This document shows, one piece after another, positions 1-7,841 of a DNA stretch of 20,223 nt (position 1 is its first letter; each line of letters starts with the position of its first letter). This stretch comes from an uncultured Erysipelotrichaceae bacterium (GTDB taxonomy: Bacteria; Bacillota_I; Bacilli_A; Erysipelotrichales; Erysipelotrichaceae): NCBI GenBank assembly GCA_937902945.1, contig CALEMD010000277.1, forward strand, positions 1 to 20,223. Reading direction: 5' to 3'. Position numbers and translations under genes: made by a program. The notes beneath the pieces are model-generated. The model saw only the letters and a list, made by a program, of their open reading frames with translations. It made no database searches and was not told where the DNA came from.

Positions 1-120
1 AAAAACCAATGTCCGGAACATTCTCTTGACATCGGCCATTACATAACAGTTTATCGGCATGTTCCTGTTTGCAAGGCATGTATGCCTATGGTAGAGTATG
101 AAAGCAATTACTGCATGTGA
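1..120 (+). CDS. C-terminal fragment of an unidentified Cys-containing protein (partial, 5' end outside window)
   Basis: Frame 1 is open from the first base to a TGA at 118-120, while the other two plus frames hit stops by about base 46, so this looks like the last 39 codons of a gene that begins outside the window. Four cysteines fall in the fragment (residues 4, 24, 27 and 38), including a CKAC pair (C-x2-C) and an upstream CPEH, which together could bind a metal. I do not recognise the family and assign no function. The stop lies 14 bases before the ATG of the next gene and just before its ribosome binding site, which fits an operon. The fragment is too short to exclude a chance open frame. 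Confidence 0.5.
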   Translation, partial: KNQCPEHSLDIGHYITVYRHVPVCKACMPMVEYESNYCM

Positions 121-134
121 CAGGAGACCGAAAG

Positions 135-629
135 ATGGAAGGAATTGTAGCTTGGTTTACCGCAACACTTGGCCAGTATATTTCTGCTGAGTGGACTGTT
201 TGTATTATTTCAATGATACCGCTGATAGAACTGCGCGGCGGTCTGATTGCCGCAAGTCTATTGAAAATTCCTCTTTGGACGGCAATATTCTTCTGCGTAT
301 TGGGCAATATTATTCCTATTCCGTTTATTCTGTTTTTCATAAAGAAAATATTCCACTGGATGGCAGATCATCACTTCAGCAGTCTGGTTGAAAAGATGGA
401 AGCTAAAGCAGAGAAGAATAGACCGAAGATCGAAAAATATGGGTTCTGGGGTCTGGCTTTGTTTGTAGGCATTCCGCTTCCTGGAACTGGGGCCTGGACG
501 GGCAGTCTTGTGGCTGCACTGTTTGACATGGATCTGAAGAAGGCAAGTCTTTCCATACTGATTGGAATTGCGCTGGCATGCATTATCATGTCAATATTCT
601 CATATGGTCTTCTGGGAAATCTGATTTAA
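135..629 (+). CDS. Small multidrug export family protein (COG2426-like membrane protein)
   Basis: This 164-residue, very hydrophobic protein has about four predicted membrane segments. Family hallmarks are IPLIELRGG near residue 30 and the later block VGIPLPGTGAWTGSLVAA, typical of the Sm_multidrug_ex (PF06695, COG2426) family. A charged, lysine/glutamate-rich loop separates the two halves. Substrate and transport activity are not established for most members, so the export label is by family only. I chose the ATG at 135 because CAGGAG (121-126) lies 8 bases upstream; a GTG at 117 in the same frame would add six residues but lacks a well-placed ribosome binding site. It follows the partial upstream gene closely and precedes the hydrolase gene after a short gap containing a possible promoter. 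Confidence 0.82.
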   Translation: MEGIVAWFTATLGQYISAEWTVCIISMIPLIELRGGLIAASLLKIPLWTAIFFCVLGNIIPIPFILFFIKKIFHWMADHHFSSLVEKMEAKAEKNRPKIEKYGFWGLALFVGIPLPGTGAWTGSLVAALFDMDLKKASLSILIGIALACIIMSIFSYGLLGNLI

Positions 630-631
630 TC

Positions 632-660
632 TGTTTGGCAAAGAAAAAAACGATTATAAT
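632..660 (+). promoter_or_regulatory. Possible promoter for the alpha/beta hydrolase gene
   Basis: A perfect TATAAT lies at 655-660, just upstream of the hydrolase gene. No good -35 sits at 17 bases: TGTTTG at 632-637 is weak, and TTGGCA at 635-640 would leave only a 14-base spacer. An A-tract fills the spacer. Confidence 0.4.
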
Positions 661-683
661 CACACTGTATGGAGGGTAATCAT

Positions 684-1637
684 ATGGTGTGGTTTTTTAT
701 AATTGCAGCGATACTCGTTATTGGTTTTGTGATTTTCTATATTGCGGCTGGAAAGTTCTTTGATTTTGCATTTTCGAAGGATGGCGGAAAGTTTCCGGAA
801 TCAGATGATGGAGAAGATCATTCTCCTTGGAAAAACTATAAAGAAGTTATGAAGCATAATGTAGCAGAGGCAAAAGCTGAGAATACGATGAAGGATGTAT
901 GGATTCAAAGCAATGATGGTCTTCGTCTGCATGCATACTACTATCCATCAGCTGACAAGGCAAAGAGAATCATTCTCTGTGCACATGGTTTCCATGGCTC
1001 ACCATTTTTGGATTTTGCGATGCAGCTGCCTTGGCTTCATAAAATGGGAAATCTATTGCTGATAGATGAAAGAACACATGGTCAAAGCGAAGGCAAGTAT
1101 ATTACTTTCGGTGCTTTTGAAAAATATGATATACAGAAGTGGTGTGAGTATCTGAATGCAGACAATCCAAATCATCTGCCAATCTATCTGTATGGAGAAT
1201 CAATGGGCAGCGGTACAGTGATGATGACTTCTGCTCTTAAACTTCCAGCAGAAGTGAAGGGAATCATCGCGGATTGCGGATATACTTCTTTGAAAGATAC
1301 AATCAAGGATGAAGCAGTTCGCATGATGCATTTCCCTGCTTATCCGACCATTTGGTTTCTAGATCGTATGTGTCAGAATAAAGCAGGCTTCAGAATTGCT
1401 GATGCCGATGCTGAAGCAGCACTGAGGAAAACAGATATTCCGGTTCTATTCGTTCATGGAACGAAGGATCAGATGGTACTTCCGGAGAATTCTCAGAAGA
1501 ACTATGCGGCGTGTGCATCTAAGAAAGAACTGCTTATGGTTGAAGGTGCACAGCATGTATGCTCTTATGGAGTTGAACAGAAGACATATGAATCACATGC
1601 TGAAGCATTCTTTGCAAGATGTGAAGCAGCTGAATAA
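684..1637 (+). CDS. Membrane-anchored alpha/beta hydrolase (COG1073 / YqkD-like)
   Basis: This 317-residue serine hydrolase starts with one hydrophobic segment (about residues 2-22), so it is probably anchored in the membrane. The orientation is not proven. The alpha/beta-hydrolase core shows the oxyanion-type AHGFHGSP (about 100-107), the nucleophile elbow GESMG with Ser173, the acid Asp262 in HGTKDQMV and the base His291 in GAQHVC, so the catalytic triad is complete. Closest families are the YqkD/COG1073 esterase-like hydrolases; the substrate cannot be told. The start at 684 has GGAGGG (671-676) 7 bases upstream; an in-frame ATG at 669 would overlap that site and is less likely. The gene is followed at once by a strong terminator shared with a convergent kinase gene. 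Confidence 0.88.
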   Translation: MVWFFIIAAILVIGFVIFYIAAGKFFDFAFSKDGGKFPESDDGEDHSPWKNYKEVMKHNVAEAKAENTMKDVWIQSNDGLRLHAYYYPSADKAKRIILCAHGFHGSPFLDFAMQLPWLHKMGNLLLIDERTHGQSEGKYITFGAFEKYDIQKWCEYLNADNPNHLPIYLYGESMGSGTVMMTSALKLPAEVKGIIADCGYTSLKDTIKDEAVRMMHFPAYPTIWFLDRMCQNKAGFRIADADAEAALRKTDIPVLFVHGTKDQMVLPENSQKNYAACASKKELLMVEGAQHVCSYGVEQKTYESHAEAFFARCEAAE

Positions 1638-1642
1638 TGAAG

Positions 1643-1687
1643 AAAGAACCGTCCTCAGACGATATCAATCTGAAGGCGGTTCTTTTT
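1643..1687 (+). terminator. Rho-independent terminator, probably bidirectional
   Basis: AAAGAACCG (1643-1651) pairs with CGGTTCTTT (1677-1685), and an inner CAGA/TCTG pairing extends the stem; a T run follows on the plus strand. It lies just after the hydrolase stop and against the stop of the convergent kinase fragment. The minus strand also reads hairpin plus TTCTTTCTT, so it probably serves both genes. Confidence 0.85.
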
Positions 1688-2594
1688 AGGTCTGTGATTT
1701 GATTGAATCAATGCATCTGCGAAGGGTCTGATACAGTTCATGCGGATCGACAGGCTTGCTTAAGTGAGCGTTCATGCCTGCACGCGTACATGACTGTATA
1801 TCATCGTCTAGAGTGTTGGCTGTCATGGCGATAATTGGAATGCTTCCGGCATCTGATCGAATCATGCTGCGGATGGTCTTAGAAGCTTCAATGCCATCCA
1901 TGACAGGCATGCGTATATCCATCAGTATAGCCTGATATGTGCCCGGTTTTGATGCCGAGAACTTTTCAACGCCTTCTTTTCCATCATGCGCCCAATCTGC
2001 AGTACATCCTGCTTTCTGAAGGAGCCTTATAGATATCTCTGCATTCAGAGGGTGATCTTCGCATAGAAGCACATGTGTGTTATGCAGATCAGGATCTGCA
2101 GAGTCGGCAGATCTGACTTCGGCATCATCACCTAAAGGAAATTCAAGCATGATTGCGGTATGCGTACCTTCATTCTTTTTGCTGTCAATATGAATAGAAC
2201 CTTTCATCAGATCGACAAGCGATTTGACAATAGACATTCCCAATCCTGTGCCGGCATACTGAGAGGTTATATCATTCTTTTCCTGCGTGAATGATTCATA
2301 GATGTGCTGCAGGAATTCTTGGCTCATGCCAACCCCTGTATCCTCAACTATGAATTGGTACATGGCATTTCCGTTATTGATTGAAATCAGTTCAATGATA
2401 CAGGAAACACATCCTCCTGCTGGTGTAAATTTGATTGAGTTGGACAACAGGTTCATCATGATCTGCTGAAGCCGCATTTTATCGGCAATGATAGATTCTG
2501 CACCTTTGCAGCGGCATGCAATTGAAAAACGGATGTCTTTTTCCTGCGCTGAATATTTGCACATAGTTTCAATATTGTCTGCAAATGCCAGCAT
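1686..2594 (-). CDS. Hybrid histidine kinase, C-terminal fragment: HATPase_c plus receiver domain (downstream half of a frameshifted gene)
   Basis: This frame carries the catalytic and receiver parts of the kinase whose front half is at 2611-4494. The HATPase domain covers about residues 1-155: N-box NLLSNSIKFTP (Asn52), G1 VEDTGVGMS (about 83-91) and G2 GTGLGM (115-120). The REC domain covers about 172-295, with acidic Glu179/Asp180, phosphoacceptor Asp226 in LMDIRMP and Lys280 in LSKP, so it looks functional. No HPt domain follows. The ATG at 2594 has only a poor ribosome binding site and sits inside the linker between the dimerisation and ATPase domains, so I read this as the 3' part of one disrupted gene rather than a separate gene. 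Without a shift this half has no phosphorylatable His of its own. Confidence 0.78.
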   Translation of the reverse strand: MLAFADNIETMCKYSAQEKDIRFSIACRCKGAESIIADKMRLQQIMMNLLSNSIKFTPAGGCVSCIIELISINNGNAMYQFIVEDTGVGMSQEFLQHIYESFTQEKNDITSQYAGTGLGMSIVKSLVDLMKGSIHIDSKKNEGTHTAIMLEFPLGDDAEVRSADSADPDLHNTHVLLCEDHPLNAEISIRLLQKAGCTADWAHDGKEGVEKFSASKPGTYQAILMDIRMPVMDGIEASKTIRSMIRSDAGSIPIIAMTANTLDDDIQSCTRAGMNAHLSKPVDPHELYQTLRRCIDSIKSQT

Positions 2595-2610
2595 ATTTAC
2601 CGGTCCCGTG

Positions 2611-4494
2611 CTAGGTCATATGGCTGCTGTCGAGCCGATTGACATCGAGTGTATCATTGATCAAAGACAGCAGGTATTTTCCAGATCCTTCAATCTCGGA
2701 TATATTCTTTTTCAAAGCGTCTATATCTGTTTCGTTATGTGAGAGTTCAGCAGCTCCTAGTATTCCATTCATCGGTGTACGCATATCGTGACTCATACGG
2801 GATAGAAACTCACTCTTTGTCTTGTTTGCATCAGCGAGTTCCTTGTTTTTTATGCGCAGTCTTTGCACAGCACGGCTGAGCAGGATCAATGTCACAATCA
2901 GCAGAATTGTCATGAGTATTAGGATGCCCGAGGCCAATGGTTCGTTTTTAAAAAACAGTCCCAAAGGATTCCTGACGGTATGCTGGCTTGCTTCGTTGGC
3001 ATAGTCGCTTATCTGCGCATCACTCAGATTGCGTATATAGGAATTCAATGAACTCAGAAATGAAGAAGGCTCATTGCTGCTGACTGCAATATTGACACTC
3101 TGTTCATTGCCGACAACAGTGGTAAGTATAAGGGAAACGTTATGTTCATACATGTAGTAGTTCAGCGAAGATCGGTTGGCAATGCCGATATCCGCTTTCT
3201 TTCTGTCAACAGCTGTAATGCATTCCTCTAAACTGCTGACATACGCAAGCGATTTGAAGACTTCTTTAGGAACTGTGGATTCAAGAGTATTTAAGGTGAC
3301 TGCATCAGATTCCGAATAGTCTTTCGCTGCTGCAGAAGTGCGGAACATGACAAGTTCAGAAGTTGTGACTGATTCAGTCGTGATCAGTCCGTTCTGAACA
3401 CAGTATTCAGAATCGAAGTAGCGCCCGATTACAATATCGCAGCTGTGTTCATTGTCAGCCTCTTTGATATTATTTATGTTTTCAGCAAAAGAATAACTGA
3501 CATCCGCATGAATATAAGCCGCGTAATCATTGATCAGACTGACAAGGACTCCAGCTGGCAGACCTTCATCATTTTTATATGCGTACGGGGCGTCGTCAGC
3601 AGCACAGAGTACATCAATAGTTCCCAGCGTTTTTCTGTCCTCATCAGAAATAATGGATGTATGCTCAATGACCGGAGTGGTGGTGAAGTATTTTTCCTGC
3701 AGATCGTTGATTAGATAAGGACGGGTTGTATCCATTTTCTGCATGGCCGCATCCATTTCATCAGCAAGTTCGGTGTTTCCTTTTGTGCAGGCAAGGTAAT
3801 AGGGACGAAGTGCATATTTTAGAATGGTCTTAGTACCTTTTGGTACGGATAGAGAAACACTGACCATAACATCTGCTTGGTTAGTCTGGATCGCATTGAT
3901 CTGTTCCTGCTCGGTATCACATTCTATGAATTCATAATGGATTCCTTCACTTTGCAGATAGTCTTCAGTTTCCTCGTTGCGGCGCAGTGCATTTTTGTAC
4001 ACTGCTACACGCAGCGTATCAAATTGTTTGATGTTTTCGGCAGAAATCTGACCTAATTCAGAAGCACATAGAACCGTGTATACGGTGCCATAGCTATGCT
4101 GCGGCATTTCAAACAATGCTTGTGTATCAGCGTCGGAAATGATAGGCCCCAGGATATCTGCTTTGCCGCTGATAACATCATTCATTGCTCGAACTAGATT
4201 GTCATCATCTGAATTGCTGCTGTATGTTACGTATTGAATATCCCATCCAGCATACTGTGCTAATAGTTCTAGATACTCATAGGTATATCCGGTGTAATAT
4301 CCATCTTCTGTTATCTCTGCCATGCCTTCCTGAATTGGGAAAGCGACGCGGACTGTGCGCGGTTTATTCTCTTCGCTGTTTTCTTCAGCAGATACTGAAA
4401 CAGAATTGCGCAAAGAAAAACAGCCGATACTTATGGATATGGCGAGTATTAGAATCAAATAGATTTTATCGGATCTGTATTCTGCTTTACGCAT
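2611..4494 (-). CDS. Hybrid sensor histidine kinase, N-terminal fragment: two SBP_bac_3 domains, TM, HisKA (frameshifted)
   Basis: These 627 residues hold a hydrophobic N-terminus (about 11-36, signal anchor or signal peptide), two tandem family-3 solute-binding domains (about 45-275 and 285-510), one membrane helix (about 521-541), a short linker and a HisKA domain with the phosphoacceptor His569 in SRMSHDMRTPMNG. The frame ends in TAG at 2611-2613 right after the second HisKA helix, where the ATPase domain should begin; that domain continues in another frame at 2594. Tandem SBP sensors usually detect amino acids or similar small solutes outside the cell; the ligand is unknown here. The start at 4494 lacks a clear ribosome binding site. 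A promoter-like element lies upstream at 4523-4551. No response-regulator gene is adjacent. Confidence 0.85.
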   Translation of the reverse strand: MRKAEYRSDKIYLILILAISISIGCFSLRNSVSVSAEENSEENKPRTVRVAFPIQEGMAEITEDGYYTGYTYEYLELLAQYAGWDIQYVTYSSNSDDDNLVRAMNDVISGKADILGPIISDADTQALFEMPQHSYGTVYTVLCASELGQISAENIKQFDTLRVAVYKNALRRNEETEDYLQSEGIHYEFIECDTEQEQINAIQTNQADVMVSVSLSVPKGTKTILKYALRPYYLACTKGNTELADEMDAAMQKMDTTRPYLINDLQEKYFTTTPVIEHTSIISDEDRKTLGTIDVLCAADDAPYAYKNDEGLPAGVLVSLINDYAAYIHADVSYSFAENINNIKEADNEHSCDIVIGRYFDSEYCVQNGLITTESVTTSELVMFRTSAAAKDYSESDAVTLNTLESTVPKEVFKSLAYVSSLEECITAVDRKKADIGIANRSSLNYYMYEHNVSLILTTVVGNEQSVNIAVSSNEPSSFLSSLNSYIRNLSDAQISDYANEASQHTVRNPLGLFFKNEPLASGILILMTILLIVTLILLSRAVQRLRIKNKELADANKTKSEFLSRMSHDMRTPMNGILGAAELSHNETDIDALKKNISEIEGSGKYLLSLINDTLDVNRLDSSHMT

Positions 4495-4522
4495 ATAGAA
4501 TTATCCAAAAGTTCCTGCTTTC

Positions 4523-4551
4523 ATTCTAGCAGTGGTTCGGTGAACAGGCAA
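4523..4551 (-). promoter_or_regulatory. Promoter candidate for the hybrid histidine kinase
   Basis: On the minus strand TTGCCT (4551-4546) is followed after 17 bases by TAGAAT (4528-4523), preceded by TGC, giving an extended -10. It lies in the 57-base gap between the HAD gene and the kinase, so the kinase probably has its own transcript with a short leader. Confidence 0.55.
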
Positions 4552-5229
4552 TCAGCTGTGAATCCAAGCAGATACGCAGTCAAAGGCATCTTTGAAGGTA
4601 TGAATGCGGCATAGAATACAGGGAAACTGAGCATATATTTTATGAAGATTAGGGTCATCTATGACAATCAGTGATGCATTCGGCATGCTGGCAGCACAGG
4701 ATATTCCAGAAAAGGAGTCTTCAAATATCAATACAGGTCCATGTATCTGCAGTCTGTTTTCTGCTTCTTTGAACATGCCGATCTTGTCTTTGTAACTGCC
4801 ATCATCATAGACAATCGTGCTGGGATTGAGATATCTATCAAGATGAAAGGTCTCAATAAAGAAGTCGATATTCTCTTTGATGGATGCAGAGGCAATGGTA
4901 AAAGGAATATTCTCTTTCTTAAGCAAGGTGAACAGTGCCTGAGCACCCTCTGTCAGTTTGGCACCGCCGGGGATTTCTGCGACGGCCTTTCTGTAAAGAG
5001 CTTCTTTCTTCTTGGAATAGGTGTCATAAAAGGCAGGACTGTGATCCGGTCCGGCTATTTTCTTAAGAATCTCAAGATTGGGAAGCCCACTGAATTCTTC
5101 TGCCAGCCGCGGTGCGGTGACATGTGTTCCTGTTAATTCCATGGATATGCTATCCCATGCAATGACATGCAGAGGACTGTCGAAGAACAGAGTTCCATTA
5201 AAATCAAATATGACGCCTTTTCTATTCAT
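4552..5229 (-). CDS. HAD-superfamily phosphatase / beta-phosphoglucomutase-like hydrolase
   Basis: This 225-residue soluble HAD hydrolase carries motif I FDFNGTLF (nucleophile Asp9), motif II in FTIASAS, motif III lysine within SYKDKIG and motif IV IFEDSFSGI, with a helical cap between about residues 15 and 85. This is the subfamily I layout of beta-phosphoglucomutase and phosphoglycolate-type phosphatases. The second motif-I Asp, the usual general acid/base, is Asn11 here, which makes a mutase role less likely and leaves the substrate open. AGGAG stands a few bases before the ATG. A candidate promoter overlaps the intergenic region shared with divergent ispD. The kinase gene lies downstream on the same strand but seems to have its own promoter. 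Confidence 0.85.
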   Translation of the reverse strand: MNRKGVIFDFNGTLFFDSPLHVIAWDSISMELTGTHVTAPRLAEEFSGLPNLEILKKIAGPDHSPAFYDTYSKKKEALYRKAVAEIPGGAKLTEGAQALFTLLKKENIPFTIASASIKENIDFFIETFHLDRYLNPSTIVYDDGSYKDKIGMFKEAENRLQIHGPVLIFEDSFSGISCAASMPNASLIVIDDPNLHKIYAQFPCILCRIHTFKDAFDCVSAWIHS

Positions 5230-5248
5230 AAATTCTCCTGCTGTTCAT

Positions 5249-5276
5249 ATTATAGGGGAATTCATGCAATTGTTTA
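5249..5276 (-). promoter_or_regulatory. Promoter candidate for the HAD phosphatase gene
   Basis: On the minus strand TAAACA (5276-5271), a 16-base spacer, then a perfect TATAAT (5254-5249). It lies within the divergent HAD/ispD intergenic region. Confidence 0.5.
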
Positions 5277-5283
5277 CATTCTT

Positions 5284-5312
5284 TTGCATTTCAGCATTCA
5301 TGTCCGTATAAT
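5284..5312 (+). promoter_or_regulatory. Promoter candidate for ispD
   Basis: TTGCAT (5284-5289), a 17-base spacer and a perfect TATAAT (5307-5312), ending 10 bases before the GGGGAG ribosome binding site (5322-5327) of ispD, so the leader would be very short. It is back to back with the HAD promoter. Confidence 0.5.
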
Positions 5313-5334
5313 TGTTGCAACGGGGAGATATGCT

Positions 5335-5982
5335 ATGTTCTATACTGCACTTATAGTTGCCGCTGGAAGCGGCAGCCGAATGAACCTTGGCTATAACAAG
5401 GTATACTGCAACTTGGGAACTAAGACGGTTCTTGAAAGAACCATGGAAGGTTTCCTGGATGATCAAAGATGCCGGCAGATTGTAATTGTTACAGATCCAG
5501 AACAGTTTCACAAACGCATTAAGCATTGTTTCAGCGGCCGAGTAGTCCTGGTTTCGGGAGGGAAAACCCGTCAGGAGAGTGTTGCTCATGGTCTGGAAGC
5601 AGTCATATCCGATGTAGTGCTTATTCACGATGGGGCGCCCCCATTTTTAGACAGGGAAAGCCTAGATCGCATAGTTGAAACGATGGAAACAGAACAGGCG
5701 GCATGTCTGACTGCAGCCTGCACAGATACAATCAAGCAGGTTAAAAAAGGATATATTCAGAAGACACTGGACAGAAAAGTACTGGTTCAGGCACAGACTC
5801 CGCAGGCATTCAGGACAGATCTTATTCTGAAATGCATGCGCAAGGCAATACAGGAAAAGTTTACCGGTACAGATGACTGCATGCTGGTTGAGAAATACGG
5901 AGAAGTAAAGGTAAAAGCGGTTCAAGGCAGTTACGGAAATGTGAAGATCACAACACCGGAAGATCTGAAAAGATACCAGTAA
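5335..5982 (+). CDS. ispD: 2-C-methyl-D-erythritol 4-phosphate cytidylyltransferase
   Basis: IspD joins CTP and MEP to give CDP-ME in the non-mevalonate isoprenoid pathway. The 215-residue length fits the family. The nucleotide-binding loop LIVAAGSGSRM opens the protein (residues 6-16), followed by NKVY with Lys22, TDTIKQV, VQAQTPQAF, TDDCMLVE and the C-terminal VKITTPEDL, matching the family blocks in order. One oddity: the near-invariant HD(A/G)ARP block reads HDGAPP, with Pro102 (codon CCC, 5638-5640) in place of Arg. The ATG at 5335 is set by GGGGAG (5322-5327) 7 bases upstream and by the motif position; an upstream in-frame start would add residues with no family match. A promoter precedes the gene and a terminator follows, so it is probably monocistronic. 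Confidence 0.93.
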   Translation: MFYTALIVAAGSGSRMNLGYNKVYCNLGTKTVLERTMEGFLDDQRCRQIVIVTDPEQFHKRIKHCFSGRVVLVSGGKTRQESVAHGLEAVISDVVLIHDGAPPFLDRESLDRIVETMETEQAACLTAACTDTIKQVKKGYIQKTLDRKVLVQAQTPQAFRTDLILKCMRKAIQEKFTGTDDCMLVEKYGEVKVKAVQGSYGNVKITTPEDLKRYQ

Positions 5983-5991
5983 TCATGAAAC

Positions 5992-6015
5992 AGAGGACCG
6001 AAAGGTTCTTTTTTT
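5992..6015 (+). terminator. Rho-independent terminator after ispD
   Basis: AGGACC (5994-5999) pairs with GGTTCT (6004-6009, one G-T pair) around a GAAA tetraloop, followed by a run of T to 6015. It starts a few bases after the ispD stop. Confidence 0.88.
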
Positions 6016-6051
6016 GCGGGAAATAGACAGAAATGCATATGAACTGTATGT

Positions 6052-7200
6052 ATGAAATGTCCGCGATGCAAGAATGAGGATCCTTCCTGGTTCTATAAAG
6101 GGTCAAAGGGATGGTACTGCCGCCGCTGTATCTCTTTTTCCCGGGTTCTCATAGAAGAAGAAATGAAGCCGATAGAGTTGGAAGAGATCAGAGAAGGAAG
6201 TGAAGAGTACGTACTTGCCTATCCGCTCAGTGAAGCACAGGAAAGAATTGGCAGAGAGTGTGCTCAGTATTCCAAGACTTCAGATATACTGCTGTGCTGC
6301 TGCTGCGGAAGCGGCAAGACAGAGATGACGGTATATACAATTGCTGAAGCATTGAAGATGAAACAGAGAATCTGCTTTGCTATTTCCCGCCGGCAGGTGG
6401 TTTTAGAACTGGCACAGCGTCTTCAGGAAATATTTCCTGAAGCGGACGTCATTGCTGTATGCGGCGGACATACAGACAGACTTCAGGCAGATCTGATAGT
6501 CTGTACTGCCCATCAGCTGTATCGCTATTTCCAAGTGTTCGATATTCTGATTCTTGATGAACCGGATGCGTTTCCTTTCAAAGGAAATCCTGTTCTGCAT
6601 GCTATTGCGGATACATCATGCAAAGGACATAAGATCTATCTGACCGCAACTCCTGATGCGGTTCTGAGACAGAGGGTATTGGATAAGGAAATGCTATGCC
6701 TGACTCTGAATCAAAGACCTCATGGACATCCTCTGCCTGTGCCTGCTGTCAGAATTGGACCGACTGTGTATCTGTTTGTGTCAATGATCCTTTGGATCTT
6801 AAGACATAGAGAACATCCCCGCATGATTTTTGTACCTACGATAGCGAAGGCAAATGCAATGGGAAGGATACTGAAAGTATTGTTTCATGGCTATGTCTGT
6901 ACATCGAAGACAGCAGATCGCGATGAAGTGATTCAGAAATTCCGTTCTGAAAAGGCTGGATTGATTGTGGCTACGACAGTTCTTGAAAGAGGAGTGACAA
7001 TACCAGGAGTGGATGTATGCGTATGGGAAGCAGATTCACCGGTATTTGATGAAGCCAGTCTGATTCAGATGAGCGGCAGAGTCGGCAGGACATTTCATAA
7101 ACCCGATGGAGACTGTCTGTTTCTTCTGAAGCAGAAGAGTCTGTTAGCAGAAAGATGCGTAAGAAAACTGAAGGAGGCAAATCGCTCATGCGATGCCTGA
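6052..7200 (+). CDS. comFA: ComFA-like DNA-uptake helicase
   Basis: ComFA is the cytosolic ATPase/helicase-like protein thought to help draw single-stranded DNA through ComEC during transformation. The 382-residue protein has an N-terminal four-cysteine zinc finger (CPRC 3-6, CRRC 23-26), Walker A GSGKT (Lys89) inside an unusual four-cysteine run, the DEAD-type motif DEPDAFPF (169-176, where family members commonly have DEVDAFPF), TATP as motif III and the motif VI region QMSGRVGRT. It is shorter than the Bacillus subtilis protein, which has a longer N-terminus. No good ribosome binding site precedes the ATG at 6052, but no better in-frame start exists and the zinc finger begins at residue 3. 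It overlaps comFC, the usual partner. Confidence 0.9.
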   Translation: MKCPRCKNEDPSWFYKGSKGWYCRRCISFSRVLIEEEMKPIELEEIREGSEEYVLAYPLSEAQERIGRECAQYSKTSDILLCCCCGSGKTEMTVYTIAEALKMKQRICFAISRRQVVLELAQRLQEIFPEADVIAVCGGHTDRLQADLIVCTAHQLYRYFQVFDILILDEPDAFPFKGNPVLHAIADTSCKGHKIYLTATPDAVLRQRVLDKEMLCLTLNQRPHGHPLPVPAVRIGPTVYLFVSMILWILRHREHPRMIFVPTIAKANAMGRILKVLFHGYVCTSKTADRDEVIQKFRSEKAGLIVATTVLERGVTIPGVDVCVWEADSPVFDEASLIQMSGRVGRTFHKPDGDCLFLLKQKSLLAERCVRKLKEANRSCDA

Positions 7201-7829
7201 TGTGCGGGAAGGATACCCTGTCTGATAGAAGCCTGTACAGACTCTTTTTTCTAGATGATCAATTATGCATGGACTGCCGCAGTCAGTGGCATAGGCAGAG
7301 AATAGAATTCAGGATGGATCAGATACCGGTGTATTCCTCCTATGTCTATAATGAAGCCTTTGCGTCGTGCCTGCTGCAGTATAAGGAATGCGGGGATGAA
7401 GCACTGAAAGATGTATTCTTATGTCTTGATATTGACTATATAAGGAGAAAATTCCATGGCTATACGATTTTATTGATGCCTAGCAGTGAGGAAAAGATGC
7501 AGAAAAGAGGTTTCAGTCATCTTTCGTTGATGTGTGAATGCCTGCATATGCCGATCTTGAATCCCTTTGCTAAAAAAGATGGCAGTGAACAGAAAAGCCT
7601 GCATGTAAGAGACCGTCAGCGCATGATACATGACATCATATTGAAAGATGATGTTCCTCTTCCAAGAAAGATTCTGCTGTTTGATGATGTCATAACGACT
7701 GGCAGTACCCTGAAAGGAGCATTGAGCAATATGGATGCTTCTAGACATTCTGTGCGCATATATACTGCGGCGGCTCATGAAAAATGGCTTCAGAAGCCGA
7801 TGAGAAGGCACTTCAGCAGGCATCAGTAA
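7188..7829 (+). CDS. comFC: ComFC/GntX-family phosphoribosyltransferase-like competence protein
   Basis: ComFC works with ComFA in DNA uptake; its exact chemistry is unsettled. The 213 residues begin with a zinc finger (CLMC 3-6, CMDC 27-30) and end in a type I phosphoribosyltransferase fold whose PRPP loop reads ILLFDDVITTGST (162-174). The ATG at 7188 is preferred because AAGGAGG (7171-7177) stands 10 bases before it and the zinc finger starts at residue 3; an in-frame ATG at 7155 would add 11 residues with no support. The start lies inside the end of comFA (stop 7198-7200), so the pair is translationally coupled. In many Bacillota an hpf/raiA gene follows comFC; here secA follows directly. 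Confidence 0.9.
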   Translation: MRCLMCGKDTLSDRSLYRLFFLDDQLCMDCRSQWHRQRIEFRMDQIPVYSSYVYNEAFASCLLQYKECGDEALKDVFLCLDIDYIRRKFHGYTILLMPSSEEKMQKRGFSHLSLMCECLHMPILNPFAKKDGSEQKSLHVRDRQRMIHDIILKDDVPLPRKILLFDDVITTGSTLKGALSNMDASRHSVRIYTAAAHEKWLQKPMRRHFSRHQ

Positions 7830-7841
7830 TCAGCTGATTCA

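Noticed and set aside
2594..2613. Programmed frameshifting as the explanation for the split kinase
   Set aside because: ACC to CCU re-pairing is poor and no stimulator is seen, unlike the true slip site in prfB; kept only as a lesser possibility in the finding.
4741..5136. 131-codon plus-strand frame
   Set aside because: Antisense to the HAD phosphatase gene, whose motifs are clear; no start signal or domain.
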